From NCBI RefSeq assembly GCF_015355765.1, contig NZ_JACWNA010000001.1:248001-312000 (forward strand): DNA of 64,000 bases. Reading direction: 5' to 3'. The position numbers and the translations under genes were made by a program. The notes below the pieces were generated by a model. That model had not been told where the DNA came from. It did no database searches and was given only the letters and a program-made list of their open reading frames with translations. The stretch is from Actinomyces haliotis. Its GTDB lineage: Bacteria > Actinomycetota > Actinomycetes > Actinomycetales > Actinomycetaceae. Positions 8,775 to 16,517 of this stretch are shown in pieces (within the stretch, counting starts at the first letter, position 1; every line of letters starts with the position of its first letter).

Positions 8775-10043
8775 GTGCCGGCCACCTCACCAGACAGCAT
8801 CCGAGACCGTGCCCCCGGCGAGGGCGCCCGGTCCTCCACCGGGTCCCCTCGCGGCTCGCGGGCGCTGCGAGTCCTCGCGGTCTGGGTCGCCGCCACCCTC
8901 GTCACCTTCGTCCTCGCGCGCCTGGGCGCGCAGGACACGCCGGCGACGCCGTGGGGCGGGGCCTCGCCCTCGTGGCAGGAGCACCTGGCCTTCTGGGACT
9001 CGGGCTGGTACGAGCGCATCGCCCGCGAGGGCTACCCGACGACGCTGCCGGTCGGCGCGGACGGAACGGTGAGCCAGAACGCCTGGGCCTTCATGCCGAT
9101 GCTGCCGTGGCTGGCCGGCCTCCTGTCCTGGACCGGCCTCGGCTTCTACGTCCGCGCCGCACTGGTCTCCCTCATCGCCTCGGCGGGAGCGGCCGTCATC
9201 ATGGACCAGTGGCTCGAGCCCCGCGTGGGCGGCCGGGTCTCCCTGTGGGGCGTCGCGCTCGCGTGGAGCGCCGCGCCGGCTCTCGTGCTGCAGGTCCCCT
9301 ACGCGGAGTCCCTCGGGCTTCTGCTCGTCGGCTCCGTCATGCTGCTGGCGGACCGGCGGCTCTTCCTCCGGGCCGTCCCCCTGGTCCTGCTCGCGGCGCT
9401 CGCCAGGCCCGTCGGCGTGCCCCTCGCGGCGGGCCTGGGGCTGTGGTGGCTGCTCGAGCTGCTCGCGGCGCGCAGCGACGGGAGCGCGTGGTCCGCGCGG
9501 CTCGCCGTCCTGCTCCCCGGGGACGCGCGGCTGTCGGGCGCCGAGCGCGTGCGCCTCCTCGCTCTCACCGCGGTGAGCGCGCTCTCCGCCCTCGCGTGGC
9601 CCGTCATCGCCTGGGTCACGACGGGTCGATCCGACGCGTACACGGCCTCGGAGACCGCGTGGCGGGGCACCTCGCTCACGCCGTTCCTGCCGTGGCTCGA
9701 CCGGGGCGGCTGGTGGGCCGGAGACCACCTCGGTCCGATCCTCCTCCTGGGCGTCCTCGCGCTGACGGTCCTCGCCCTCGCCGCGCCCGCCGCCCGTCGG
9801 CTCGGTGCCGCAGCGTGGTGCTGGTGCGTCGGGTACGTGCTCTACCTGCTCGCCTTCTTCGACCCGACCGCGTCCCTCATTCGGGTGCTCCTCCCGTTGG
9901 CGCCGCTCGGCTGGGCGGCGGCGTCCTCGGTGCGCTCCAGGCGTGCGCGCCTGGCGCTTCTCGCGGCGGGCGTCGTCGCCCAGGTGCTCTGGATCAGCTG
10001 GGTGTGGGACCTCGGGACCGTCTCCGTCCAGTGGGTGCCGTGA
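8775..10043 (+). CDS. PIG-V-like mannosyltransferase, multi-pass membrane protein
   Basis: This 422-residue protein has about nine hydrophobic segments and, after the first helix, the sequence FWDSGWYERIAREGYP followed by AFMPMLPWLAGLL. This acidic first-loop motif is characteristic of bacterial relatives of the PIG-V GPI mannosyltransferase, which use a polyprenyl-phosphate sugar donor on the outer face of the membrane. GTG at 8775 is chosen because TACCCT lies 6 bases upstream; no ribosome binding site is visible. It is followed on the same strand by GtrA and DedA family membrane genes, each with its own leaderless promoter. Donor and acceptor are not known. Confidence 0.75.
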   Translation: MPATSPDSIRDRAPGEGARSSTGSPRGSRALRVLAVWVAATLVTFVLARLGAQDTPATPWGGASPSWQEHLAFWDSGWYERIAREGYPTTLPVGADGTVSQNAWAFMPMLPWLAGLLSWTGLGFYVRAALVSLIASAGAAVIMDQWLEPRVGGRVSLWGVALAWSAAPALVLQVPYAESLGLLLVGSVMLLADRRLFLRAVPLVLLAALARPVGVPLAAGLGLWWLLELLAARSDGSAWSARLAVLLPGDARLSGAERVRLLALTAVSALSALAWPVIAWVTTGRSDAYTASETAWRGTSLTPFLPWLDRGGWWAGDHLGPILLLGVLALTVLALAAPAARRLGAAAWCWCVGYVLYLLAFFDPTASLIRVLLPLAPLGWAAASSVRSRRARLALLAAGVVAQVLWISWVWDLGTVSVQWVP

Positions 10044-10106
10044 CGCAGGACGACCTCACACCCCGGCCGACCGCTGACGCGCGCACCGCGGCCTAGGATC
10101 GCTCGC

Positions 10107-10709
10107 ATGACCAGCGCGAAGAACCCCTCCCCCGTCGTCGACGAGCAGGAGGACGCACCGTCCTCGCTTCGCGACCGCGTGGTCGCCTGGATCAAGGAGT
10201 TCGTCCAGTTCGGGCTCGTCGGTGCGATGGCTTTCGTCATCGACTTCGGTCTCTTCAACCTCTTCCAGCACGGCCCGATCGGCTTCCTCGCCGGCCACCC
10301 GAACACGGCCAACGTCCTGTCGGCGACGATCGCGACGATCTTCTCGTGGGTCGCGAACCGCCTGTGGACCTACCGGGGACGCACGCAGGAGAACGCTGCC
10401 CGTGAGGCCCTGCTCTTCGCCTTCGCCAACATCGGCGGCGTCCTCATCACGCAGTTCTGCCTGCTCTTCACCCACCACATCCTGGGGCTGAAGGGTCCGC
10501 TCGCGGACAACATCGCCGCCTACGTCGTGGGATTCGGCCTCTCGACGGCCTTCCGCTTCCTCTTCTACCACTTCATCGTCTTCACCGGCTCGACGGAGGA
10601 GCCCGCCGCGGACGGCGTCGTGCTCGGCGCCTCGATCGGCGGGATCCCCGAGACCTGGGACGAGGCCGACGACGGCCCGCACGCCCCGTCCCGCGAGCAG
10701 GGTCGCTGA
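10107..10709 (+). CDS. GtrA family membrane protein
   Basis: The 200-residue protein has four membrane helices between about residues 28 and 155, with the GtrA features FGLVGAMAFVIDFGLFNLF, SWVANRLWTY and FVGFGLSTAFRFLFYHF-like helix ends (AYVVGFGLSTAFRFLFYHF). GtrA proteins are thought to flip or aid translocation of polyprenyl-linked sugars for glycan modification. The C-terminal 45 residues are acidic and hydrophilic. ATG at 10107 is preceded by TAGGAT at 10094-10099, a 7-base gap, indicating a leaderless transcript. The upstream mannosyltransferase-like gene would use the type of lipid-linked sugar that GtrA handles. Confidence 0.8.
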   Translation: MTSAKNPSPVVDEQEDAPSSLRDRVVAWIKEFVQFGLVGAMAFVIDFGLFNLFQHGPIGFLAGHPNTANVLSATIATIFSWVANRLWTYRGRTQENAAREALLFAFANIGGVLITQFCLLFTHHILGLKGPLADNIAAYVVGFGLSTAFRFLFYHFIVFTGSTEEPAADGVVLGASIGGIPETWDEADDGPHAPSREQGR

Positions 10710-10852
10710 CCTCCCAGCGCAGTGACCGCGGTCGAGGCTTTCGCGCTCCGGGGCCGACTCGCAGGCCGAGCCCGGAGCCACGTGCCCGATCGCACACGGC
10801 CCGTGTGACGGCGGTCAGCGCGGCACAGCCCCCTCGTCCCTAGCCTGAGCAC

Positions 10853-11572
10853 GTGACTGCACTGCCCGCGGCCATCGCCGCCCTCTCCGGGAGCCTGCCG
10901 AACGCGCCGCTCCCCGCCCTCGGGCCCTCGTGGCTCGACGCGGCGAACATCATCACCAAGATCGTCGAGTGGTTCGGCCCCTGGGCCATCGTCGGCGTCA
11001 TGCTCGTCATCTTCGCCGAGACGGGGCTCCTGGTCGGGTTCTTCCTGCCGGGCGACTCGCTCCTCTTCACCCTGGGCATGTTCGTCGGCCAGGGCGCCGT
11101 CGGCGTCAGCATCTGGGTGGCGGCCCCGCTGGTCCTCCTGGCGGCCGTCATCGGCAACCAGACCGGCTACGCGATCGGCCACAAGGCCGGGCCCTCGATC
11201 TTCAACAAGCCGGACTCGCGGTTCTTCAAGCGCGAGTACGTGGACCGGACGAGCGCCTTCTTCGAGCGCCACGGCGGCGCCGCCGTCACGCTCGCTCAGT
11301 TCGTGCCGATCGTGCGCACCTTCACCCCGGTCATGGCGGGAGTCGGGCGCATGCACTACCGGCACTTCTTCACCTTCAACCTCATGGGCGCGGTCCCGTG
11401 GGCCTTCGGCATCACGTGGCTCGGCTACCTCCTCGGCTCCATCACCTGGATCCAGAAGAACATCGACGTCATGATCGTCGCGATCATCCTCGTCTCCCTG
11501 CTCCCGATGATCATCTCGGGCCTGCGCGGCTGGCTGTCCTCGCGTCGCGGGAGCGCTGAGCCGCAGGCCTGA
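10853..11572 (+). CDS. DedA family integral membrane protein
   Basis: The 239-residue protein carries DedA-family signatures: VIFAETGLLVGFFLPGDSLLF, then GNQTGYAIGHKAG, and after it FFERHGGAAVTLAQFVPIVR with TFTPVMAGVGRM. Several DedA proteins recycle undecaprenyl phosphate or scramble phospholipids, which would support the glycan enzymes nearby; the activity here is inferred. GTG at 10853 is supported by TAGCCT (10841-10846) 6 bases upstream. A strong hairpin follows the stop. The 143-base gap before it shows no other gene. Confidence 0.88.
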   Translation: MTALPAAIAALSGSLPNAPLPALGPSWLDAANIITKIVEWFGPWAIVGVMLVIFAETGLLVGFFLPGDSLLFTLGMFVGQGAVGVSIWVAAPLVLLAAVIGNQTGYAIGHKAGPSIFNKPDSRFFKREYVDRTSAFFERHGGAAVTLAQFVPIVRTFTPVMAGVGRMHYRHFFTFNLMGAVPWAFGITWLGYLLGSITWIQKNIDVMIVAIILVSLLPMIISGLRGWLSSRRGSAEPQA

Positions 11573-11596
11573 TCGGCTCCTCCGTCCAGGCGCGCG

Positions 11597-11634
11597 CGAG
11601 GGCGGCCGCACCCCACAGGGTGCGGCCGCCCTCG
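11597..11634 (+). terminator. hairpin terminator after the DedA gene
   Basis: A 17-base-pair perfect stem (11597-11613 with 11618-11634) encloses a CACA loop, 24 bases after the DedA stop. It faces the convergent histidine kinase gene and may serve both. No T-run follows. Confidence 0.8.
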
Positions 11635-11722
11635 TACGCGTCAGCCGATCCATGGGGCCTGTCGGCCCGGCCTCGGCCTGCCCTTCGCCGGCGTCCGCTC
11701 GAGGCCGTCGACGTGGACGGCC

Positions 11723-12802
11723 TCAGAACCTACCGCGCCGTCCAACGGAGACGAGCGCCCCCTCGGGCAGGACGTTGTTGGGGTCGAGGGACTTCGGGAC
11801 GGCGTTGAGGAGGATGGAGAAGACCGCGGGGCGGCGTTGGCTCAGCTCAATCCGACCGCCGTCGGCCTCGACGAGGTCCTTGGCGAGCGCGAGGCCGACA
11901 CCGGTGGACCCGTGGCCGGACACGGAGCGCTCGAAGACGTGGGGGGCGAACTCGTCCTCGATGCCCTCGCCCTGGTCAGCGACGTCGATGAAGACGCCGT
12001 GGCCGCCGTTGGCGCTGCGCACCGTGACCGAGGTGGTCCCGTCGCCGTAGCGCAGGGAGTTCTCGATGCACGTGGCGAGCTCCTGGGCGAGCGACCCACG
12101 GGTGGCGAGCACGGGCAGGCCGACCTCGTCGCTCATGACGAGGGCCCGTCCGGCCTCGGCGAAGGCGGGCTCCCACTCCTCGCGCTGCTGGGCGAAGACG
12201 TCCTCGAGGTGGAGGGCCTCGGTGGTGCCCCCGCCGGAGCGCCGGGAGATCTTGAGGAGGTCCTCGACGACGCCGGTGAGGCGCTCGACCTGCTCGACGC
12301 AGGCCCGGGCGCCCGCCTGGACCTCCGGGTCGTCGGAGAGCAGCTCGATCTCCTCCAGGCGCAGTGACAGACCCGTCAGCGGCGTGCGCAACTGGTGCGA
12401 GGCGTCGGAGGCGAACTGGCGCTCGGCGGCGAGACGGCCCGCGACCCGTTCCGCGGAGCGCACGAGCTCGGCCTGGACGAGGTCGATCTCCTCGATGCCG
12501 CTCTTCCTGACGCGCGGCCGCACCTGCCCCGAGCCGAGCTGCTCGGCCTCGGCGGCGAGGTAGATGAGCGGCGCGGAGATCCGGCGCGAGTAGCGCGCCG
12601 CGACCACCCAGGCGGCGAGGAGCGCGGTCGCAGCGAGGAGCACGATGATGAGGATGACGGTGAGGATGACCTGCGTCCGGGAGTCCGAGTCCCGGGTCGT
12701 GCGGAAGGTGACGAGGATCCAGCCCCCACCGAGCGGGACGCCCAGGAGCACGACGGCCACGCAGACCGCCGTCATCGTCATCTGCATCGCGCGTGCGCGC
12801 AT
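11723..12802 (-). CDS. two-component sensor histidine kinase
   Basis: The protein has 359 residues. Two membrane helices (about 9-30 and 46-70) flank a very short extracellular loop, so it probably senses a signal in or near the membrane. A HAMP-like linker follows. Then come the H-box FASDASHQLRTPLTGL, the N-box TCIENSLRYGD, the G1 motif DVADQGEGI, and GHGSTGVGLALAKDLVE as the G2 ATP lid. ATG at 12802 has a GGAAGGAAGG ribosome binding site. It lies 80 bases downstream of its response regulator. The stimulus is not evident. Confidence 0.92.
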   Translation of the reverse strand: MRARAMQMTMTAVCVAVVLLGVPLGGGWILVTFRTTRDSDSRTQVILTVILIIVLLAATALLAAWVVAARYSRRISAPLIYLAAEAEQLGSGQVRPRVRKSGIEEIDLVQAELVRSAERVAGRLAAERQFASDASHQLRTPLTGLSLRLEEIELLSDDPEVQAGARACVEQVERLTGVVEDLLKISRRSGGGTTEALHLEDVFAQQREEWEPAFAEAGRALVMSDEVGLPVLATRGSLAQELATCIENSLRYGDGTTSVTVRSANGGHGVFIDVADQGEGIEDEFAPHVFERSVSGHGSTGVGLALAKDLVEADGGRIELSQRRPAVFSILLNAVPKSLDPNNVLPEGALVSVGRRGRF

Positions 12803-12882
12803 GTGTCCTTCCTTCCCTTGGGACGACGGCGCCCCGGCGCTCGCGTGGGCGAGGGCCGGGGCGCCGCGACGTGCGGGTCCGG

Positions 12883-13551
12883 TCAGCCGACGAGGCGGTA
12901 CCCGTCGCCGTCGGCGACGAGCAGGGCCGGGGCGTCGGCGTCGTCGCCGAGCTTGCGGCGCAGCCAGGTCACGTGCATCTCGACGGTCTGGTGGCTGCCC
13001 GTCGGGTCCTCGCCCCAGACCTCCTTGAGGATGACGTCCTCGGGGACCGCCTGGCCACCGCCGCGGACGAGCACGCGCAGGAGCTCGAACTCGCGCGTGG
13101 TGAGCTGGAGCTCGCGGCTGCCGATGAAGGCGCGGTGGGCGGCGACGTCGACGCGGACCTCGCCGCTGGTGAGCTCGTCCTCCGTGACCTCGCCGGAGGC
13201 GCGGCGGACCTGGGCGCGCACGCGCGCCAGCAGCTCCGCGAGGCGGAAGGGCTTGGTGACGTAGTCGTCCGCGCCGGCGTCGAGGCCGACGACGAGGTCC
13301 GTGGCCTCGGACCGCGCGGTGAGCATGAGGATGGGGATGGTGAGGCCCTGGGCGCGCACCTGGCGGGCGACGTCGAGGCCGTCGATGTCGGGCAGGCCGA
13401 GGTCGAGGACGATGATGTCCGCCCCGGAGACCTCCTCGAGAGCACCTCTGCCGGTGCCGTGGGCCCGGACCTCATAGCCCTCGCGTCCGAAGGCGCGCGC
13501 GAGCGGCTCAGAGATCGCGGGGTCGTCCTCAACGAGAAGCACTGTCGTCAT
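12883..13551 (-). CDS. OmpR/PhoB family response regulator
   Basis: This 222-residue regulator has a receiver domain (about 1-115): VEDD acidic pair, LDLGLPDIDG with the phosphorylated aspartate, LTAR, and the KPF lysine. A winged-helix DNA-binding domain (about 130-220) follows, with LTTREFELLRVLV and TVEMHVTWLRRKLG, typical of the OmpR/PhoB class. It should be phosphorylated by the kinase encoded next. ATG at 13551 is preceded by TACGAT (complement of 13559-13564) with a 7-base gap, so the transcript is probably leaderless. Its targets are unknown. Confidence 0.93.
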   Translation of the reverse strand: MTTVLLVEDDPAISEPLARAFGREGYEVRAHGTGRGALEEVSGADIIVLDLGLPDIDGLDVARQVRAQGLTIPILMLTARSEATDLVVGLDAGADDYVTKPFRLAELLARVRAQVRRASGEVTEDELTSGEVRVDVAAHRAFIGSRELQLTTREFELLRVLVRGGGQAVPEDVILKEVWGEDPTGSHQTVEMHVTWLRRKLGDDADAPALLVADGDGYRLVG

Positions 13552-13632
13552 GCCATGGATCGTAGGCGGTCGGCGCCCTCACGTCATCATTCTGGAGAGG
13601 GAGATCGCGTGGCGGACTCGCCCCGCCGCAAA

Positions 13633-14760
13633 TCAGGCGCGCTCGAGCGACCAGGGCACGACGTTCCCGAGGCCCTTGGCGACCACCTCGTGGCAGCGGC
13701 GCACGACGTAGCGCTCCGCGACGTCGAGCTCCCCGATGGCCCTGGCGGTGGCCTCGTCCATGCGGATGCCGCCCGGCTCGGCCGTGTCGACGAGACGGGA
13801 GGCGAGGTTGACCGTGGGCCCGAAGACGTCGCCCGAGCGCGAGACGACGCGCCCCTGGACGAGGCTGGCGCGCACGAGCATCATCTCGGGGCCCGACTGG
13901 ATCTCGTCGACGAGGGCGGTGACGACGTCGGCGGCGGTCTCGAGGTCGTCGGCGATGTACATGACGGCGTCGCCGATCGTCTTGACGACGCGCGCGCCCC
14001 GCGAGGTGACGACGTTGCGCGCCGTCGTCTCGAAGTCGTCGAGCATCGTCGCGAGCTCCTTGCGGCCCATGGTCTGGGCGCGCTGCGTGAAGGAGACGAT
14101 GTCGACGAAGCCGAGCGAGCGGGTGAGGGGGTAGAGGTCGGGGCCGGCCTCCTCGCGGCCGCGCTGGGCGACCTCGGCCTCGGTGCGTCCGAGGAGGGAG
14201 GCGAGGTGACGGCGCCACACGTAGGTCAGCTGGTCGCTCATGGAGTGGGCCATCTCGTCGACGTGGTCGAGGACGACGAGCCGGGCGGAGGTGTCGTCGA
14301 GGTGGAAGCGCTGGGCGACGTCGGAGACGAGGATCTCCAGCTGCCACAGCACGAGGCGGTCCATGGTCTGGGCCTGGGCGCGCAGGAGCTCGAGGATGGA
14401 GCTCGCGGCGAGGCCACCACCGGGGGCGGACGGCGAGGGGATGCCGTCGTCGGTCTCGTCGATGAGGTCGGCGATGGCTCGCAGCGCGTCGACGTCGCGG
14501 GCGGTGAAGCGGACGTCGTCGGGGGCGAGGTCCGCGAAGCCCATGGCGCGCCAGAACTTGTGGGCGAAGGACAGGCTCGTCCCGGCCTCGCGCGCCAGCT
14601 GGCGGAGGCTGTAGACGGGGTCGCCGCCCAGGAGCATGCGCTCGTGGCCGGTGATGGTGGCCCAGTCGGCGGCGGGTCGAGGCGTGGCCGCCTGGCCCTG
14701 CGGGAGGCCCCGGTCGGGACTCTGGGACTCTCCCTCCGCGGGGGTCGGCTGCACACTCAC
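13633..14760 (-). CDS. class III adenylate/guanylate cyclase with regulatory N-terminal domain
   Basis: The 375-residue protein ends in a class III cyclase domain (about residues 205-375). Metal-binding aspartates lie in FVDIVSFT and TIGDAVMY. A lysine in VVKTIGD is at the adenine-selecting position, which favours cAMP, and FGPTVNLASRL holds the transition-state Asn and Arg. The N-terminal half resembles the regulatory domain of soluble actinobacterial cyclases such as Rv1264. It includes a MerR-like stretch (YSLRQLAREAGTSL followed by FTARDVDALRAIADLID). No membrane helix is present. GTG at 14760 is chosen over an upstream ATG because TACCCT lies 7 bases before it. Confidence 0.88.
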   Translation of the reverse strand: MSVQPTPAEGESQSPDRGLPQGQAATPRPAADWATITGHERMLLGGDPVYSLRQLAREAGTSLSFAHKFWRAMGFADLAPDDVRFTARDVDALRAIADLIDETDDGIPSPSAPGGGLAASSILELLRAQAQTMDRLVLWQLEILVSDVAQRFHLDDTSARLVVLDHVDEMAHSMSDQLTYVWRRHLASLLGRTEAEVAQRGREEAGPDLYPLTRSLGFVDIVSFTQRAQTMGRKELATMLDDFETTARNVVTSRGARVVKTIGDAVMYIADDLETAADVVTALVDEIQSGPEMMLVRASLVQGRVVSRSGDVFGPTVNLASRLVDTAEPGGIRMDEATARAIGELDVAERYVVRRCHEVVAKGLGNVVPWSLERA

Positions 14761-14848
14761 GCCCGACAGGGTAGCGCAGGTCACAAGGGATGTCCCGTCC
14801 GGTCGGAAGGCGCCCGGCCAGGGCGCGAACGGTGTCCCGTGACAGCCC

Positions 14849-15754
14849 TCAGGCGCTGCGCAGGGAGCTGACGTCGCCCGCGGTCACGACGGTGCGTCCC
14901 TGTGCCGTCTCCAGGACGAGACCGGGCTCGAGCTCGACGGCGCGACCCGCCACGGGGCCGGCCGGGGCCTCGACCCGGACCTCCTGGCCGAGGGTGCGGC
15001 AGGCCTCCCGAAGGCGGCGGCCGAGGGCGCCGTCGGCAGCGTCGGGATCGCCTCCGAGCGCCTCCCAGCGGCCGACGAGGTCCACGAGGTGAGAGCCGAG
15101 AACGTCCAGGACCGCCTCCGGGGTCGTGCGGGCGCCGAGCTGGGCGAGCGAGGCGGCCCAGGGCACCGGGAGCTCGTCGGAGCCCTGGGCGACGTTGACG
15201 CCGACGCCGAGGACGACGGCGGGGGCCGTCTCGCGGGAGGCCGGGACACGTCCAGACTCCGGTGGTGCGGCCGGCGGCATGAGCTCCGCGAGGACGCCGA
15301 CGACCTTGCGGCTCCTCCCCCAGCCCTCGACCGCCGGGGCGGTGTCCGCGCGCTCGGCGGCGTCGCCCTCCGCAGCCGTGACCGGGAGGACGACGACGTC
15401 GTTGGGCCACTTGGTCCACGCTCGCCACGGGGAACCCGCCTCGCCGAGGAGGGCGGCGACGGCGTCGCGGGCGGCCAGACCACCCAGGAGCGGGAGCCAG
15501 GCCAGGGTCTCGACCGGGACGAGGGGGCGCACGACGACGGACACGGTGAGGGCGCCGTCGACCGGGGTCTCCCAGCTGTGGTCGGAACGGCCACGCCCTG
15601 CGGTCTGGGTACGGGCACGCAAAGCGGAGAGGTGCGGCCACGGGCCCGCGGAGGCAGGGTCCAGGACGCCTCCGGGGCCGGTGAGGGCGGCGCGCAGGTC
15701 CGAGCTGGTCGATCCGGTGCGCTCGACGGTGCGCACGAGCAGGGCCTCGGTCAT
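14849..15754 (-). CDS. birA: biotin-[acetyl-CoA-carboxylase] ligase
   Basis: Biotin protein ligase activates biotin with ATP and attaches it to the lysine of biotin carrier domains. The 301-residue protein has the GRGRSDHSWETP biotinyl-AMP loop, TKWPNDVVV, and KVVGVLAEL, plus a C-terminal SH3-like domain ending in the ETAQGRTVVTAGDV segment. There is no N-terminal DNA-binding domain, so it is a monofunctional ligase rather than a BirA repressor. ATG at 15754 follows TACGCT with a 6-base gap. It is divergent from maf and the biotin-dependent carboxylase, whose EAMKM lysine is its likely substrate. Confidence 0.92.
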   Translation of the reverse strand: MTEALLVRTVERTGSTSSDLRAALTGPGGVLDPASAGPWPHLSALRARTQTAGRGRSDHSWETPVDGALTVSVVVRPLVPVETLAWLPLLGGLAARDAVAALLGEAGSPWRAWTKWPNDVVVLPVTAAEGDAAERADTAPAVEGWGRSRKVVGVLAELMPPAAPPESGRVPASRETAPAVVLGVGVNVAQGSDELPVPWAASLAQLGARTTPEAVLDVLGSHLVDLVGRWEALGGDPDAADGALGRRLREACRTLGQEVRVEAPAGPVAGRAVELEPGLVLETAQGRTVVTAGDVSSLRSA

Positions 15755-15803
15755 GCCAGGAGCGTAGCCGGGCGCCTCGCGCTCCCCTCGCTAGGCTGGG
15801 ACC
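15755..15803. promoter_or_regulatory. divergent leaderless promoters, biotin ligase / maf-carboxylase
   Basis: Forty-nine bases separate the two starts. TACGCT (complement of 15761-15766) lies 6 bases from the ligase ATG and TAGGCT (15792-15797) lies 6 bases from the maf GTG. The shared region places the ligase and its substrate under adjacent control. Confidence 0.65.
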
Positions 15804-16517
15804 GTGCTCCTCCTCGCCTCGAAGTCCCCCGGTCGCCTCTCCACGCTCCGCGCCGCCGGCGTCGAGCCCCTCGTGCGCGTCTCCGAGGTCGACGAGCCGG
15901 CCGTCCTGGCGGCTCTCGCCCGCGAGCGCGCCGCCGCCGGCGTGCCGGAGCCGTCTCCCACCGAGCAGGTCCAGGCCCTCGCCCGGGCCAAGGCCCTCGC
16001 CGTCTCCGCGACGCTCACCGAGACGGAGCGCGCGGCACCGGGGCTCGTCGTCGTGGGCTGCGACTCGATGCTCGAGATTGACGGGGAGGTCGTCGGCAAG
16101 CCGCGCACCCCTGAGCGGGTCGTCGAGCGGTGGCGCGCCATGCGCGGGCGCCACGGCGCCCTGCACACCGGTCACTTCCTCGCGCGCGCCTCCGACGGCG
16201 CGACCGCCGAGGGGGTGTCCACGGCACGGCTCCGCTTCGCTGAGGTGAGCGACGCCGAGATCGAGGCCTACGCCGCCACCGAGGAGCCCCTGTGGTGCGC
16301 GGGCGCCTTCACGATCGACGGCCTGGGCGGGGCGTTCATCGAGTCCGTCGAGGGAGACCCTCACGGCGTCGTCGGGATCTCGCTGCCGCTCCTGCGCCGT
16401 CTGCTCGCCGGGCTCGGCGTCACGTGGACCGATCTGTGGCCCTCGTCGGCACCGGTCGCGGACCCAGGCAGCGCGGTCGACGCTCCGGCGCCGGACGGCG
16501 CGGGGGCGGACGCGTGA
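15804..16517 (+). CDS. maf: Maf-like nucleotide pyrophosphatase
   Basis: Maf proteins hydrolyse non-canonical or modified nucleoside triphosphates to monophosphates and can affect septum formation. The 237-residue protein begins LLLASKSPGRLSTL, matching the LASxSPRR motif. It has VVGCDSMLEIDGEVVGKP and the HTGHFLA strand, and near the C-terminus IDGLGGAFIESVEGDPHGVVGISL. GTG at 15804 is supported by TAGGCT 6 bases upstream. The stop overlaps the GTG of the carboxylase gene in a GTGA, so the two are translationally coupled. Confidence 0.9.
   Translation: MLLLASKSPGRLSTLRAAGVEPLVRVSEVDEPAVLAALARERAAAGVPEPSPTEQVQALARAKALAVSATLTETERAAPGLVVVGCDSMLEIDGEVVGKPRTPERVVERWRAMRGRHGALHTGHFLARASDGATAEGVSTARLRFAEVSDAEIEAYAATEEPLWCAGAFTIDGLGGAFIESVEGDPHGVVGISLPLLRRLLAGLGVTWTDLWPSSAPVADPGSAVDAPAPDGAGADA

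Noticed and set aside
7448-10096. Plus-strand open frame of 882 codons
   Set aside because: It lies antisense to purK and out of frame with the mannosyltransferase; composition is Gly/Arg/Asp-rich as expected for the reverse of GC-rich coding DNA.
12793-14871. Plus-strand open frame of 692 codons
   Set aside because: Antisense to the response regulator and cyclase genes, both of which have clear motifs.
16292-16513. N-terminal extension of the carboxylase frame upstream of 16514
   Set aside because: It overlaps maf in another frame and is Arg-rich without similarity to biotin carboxylase; the GTGA overlap start is better.
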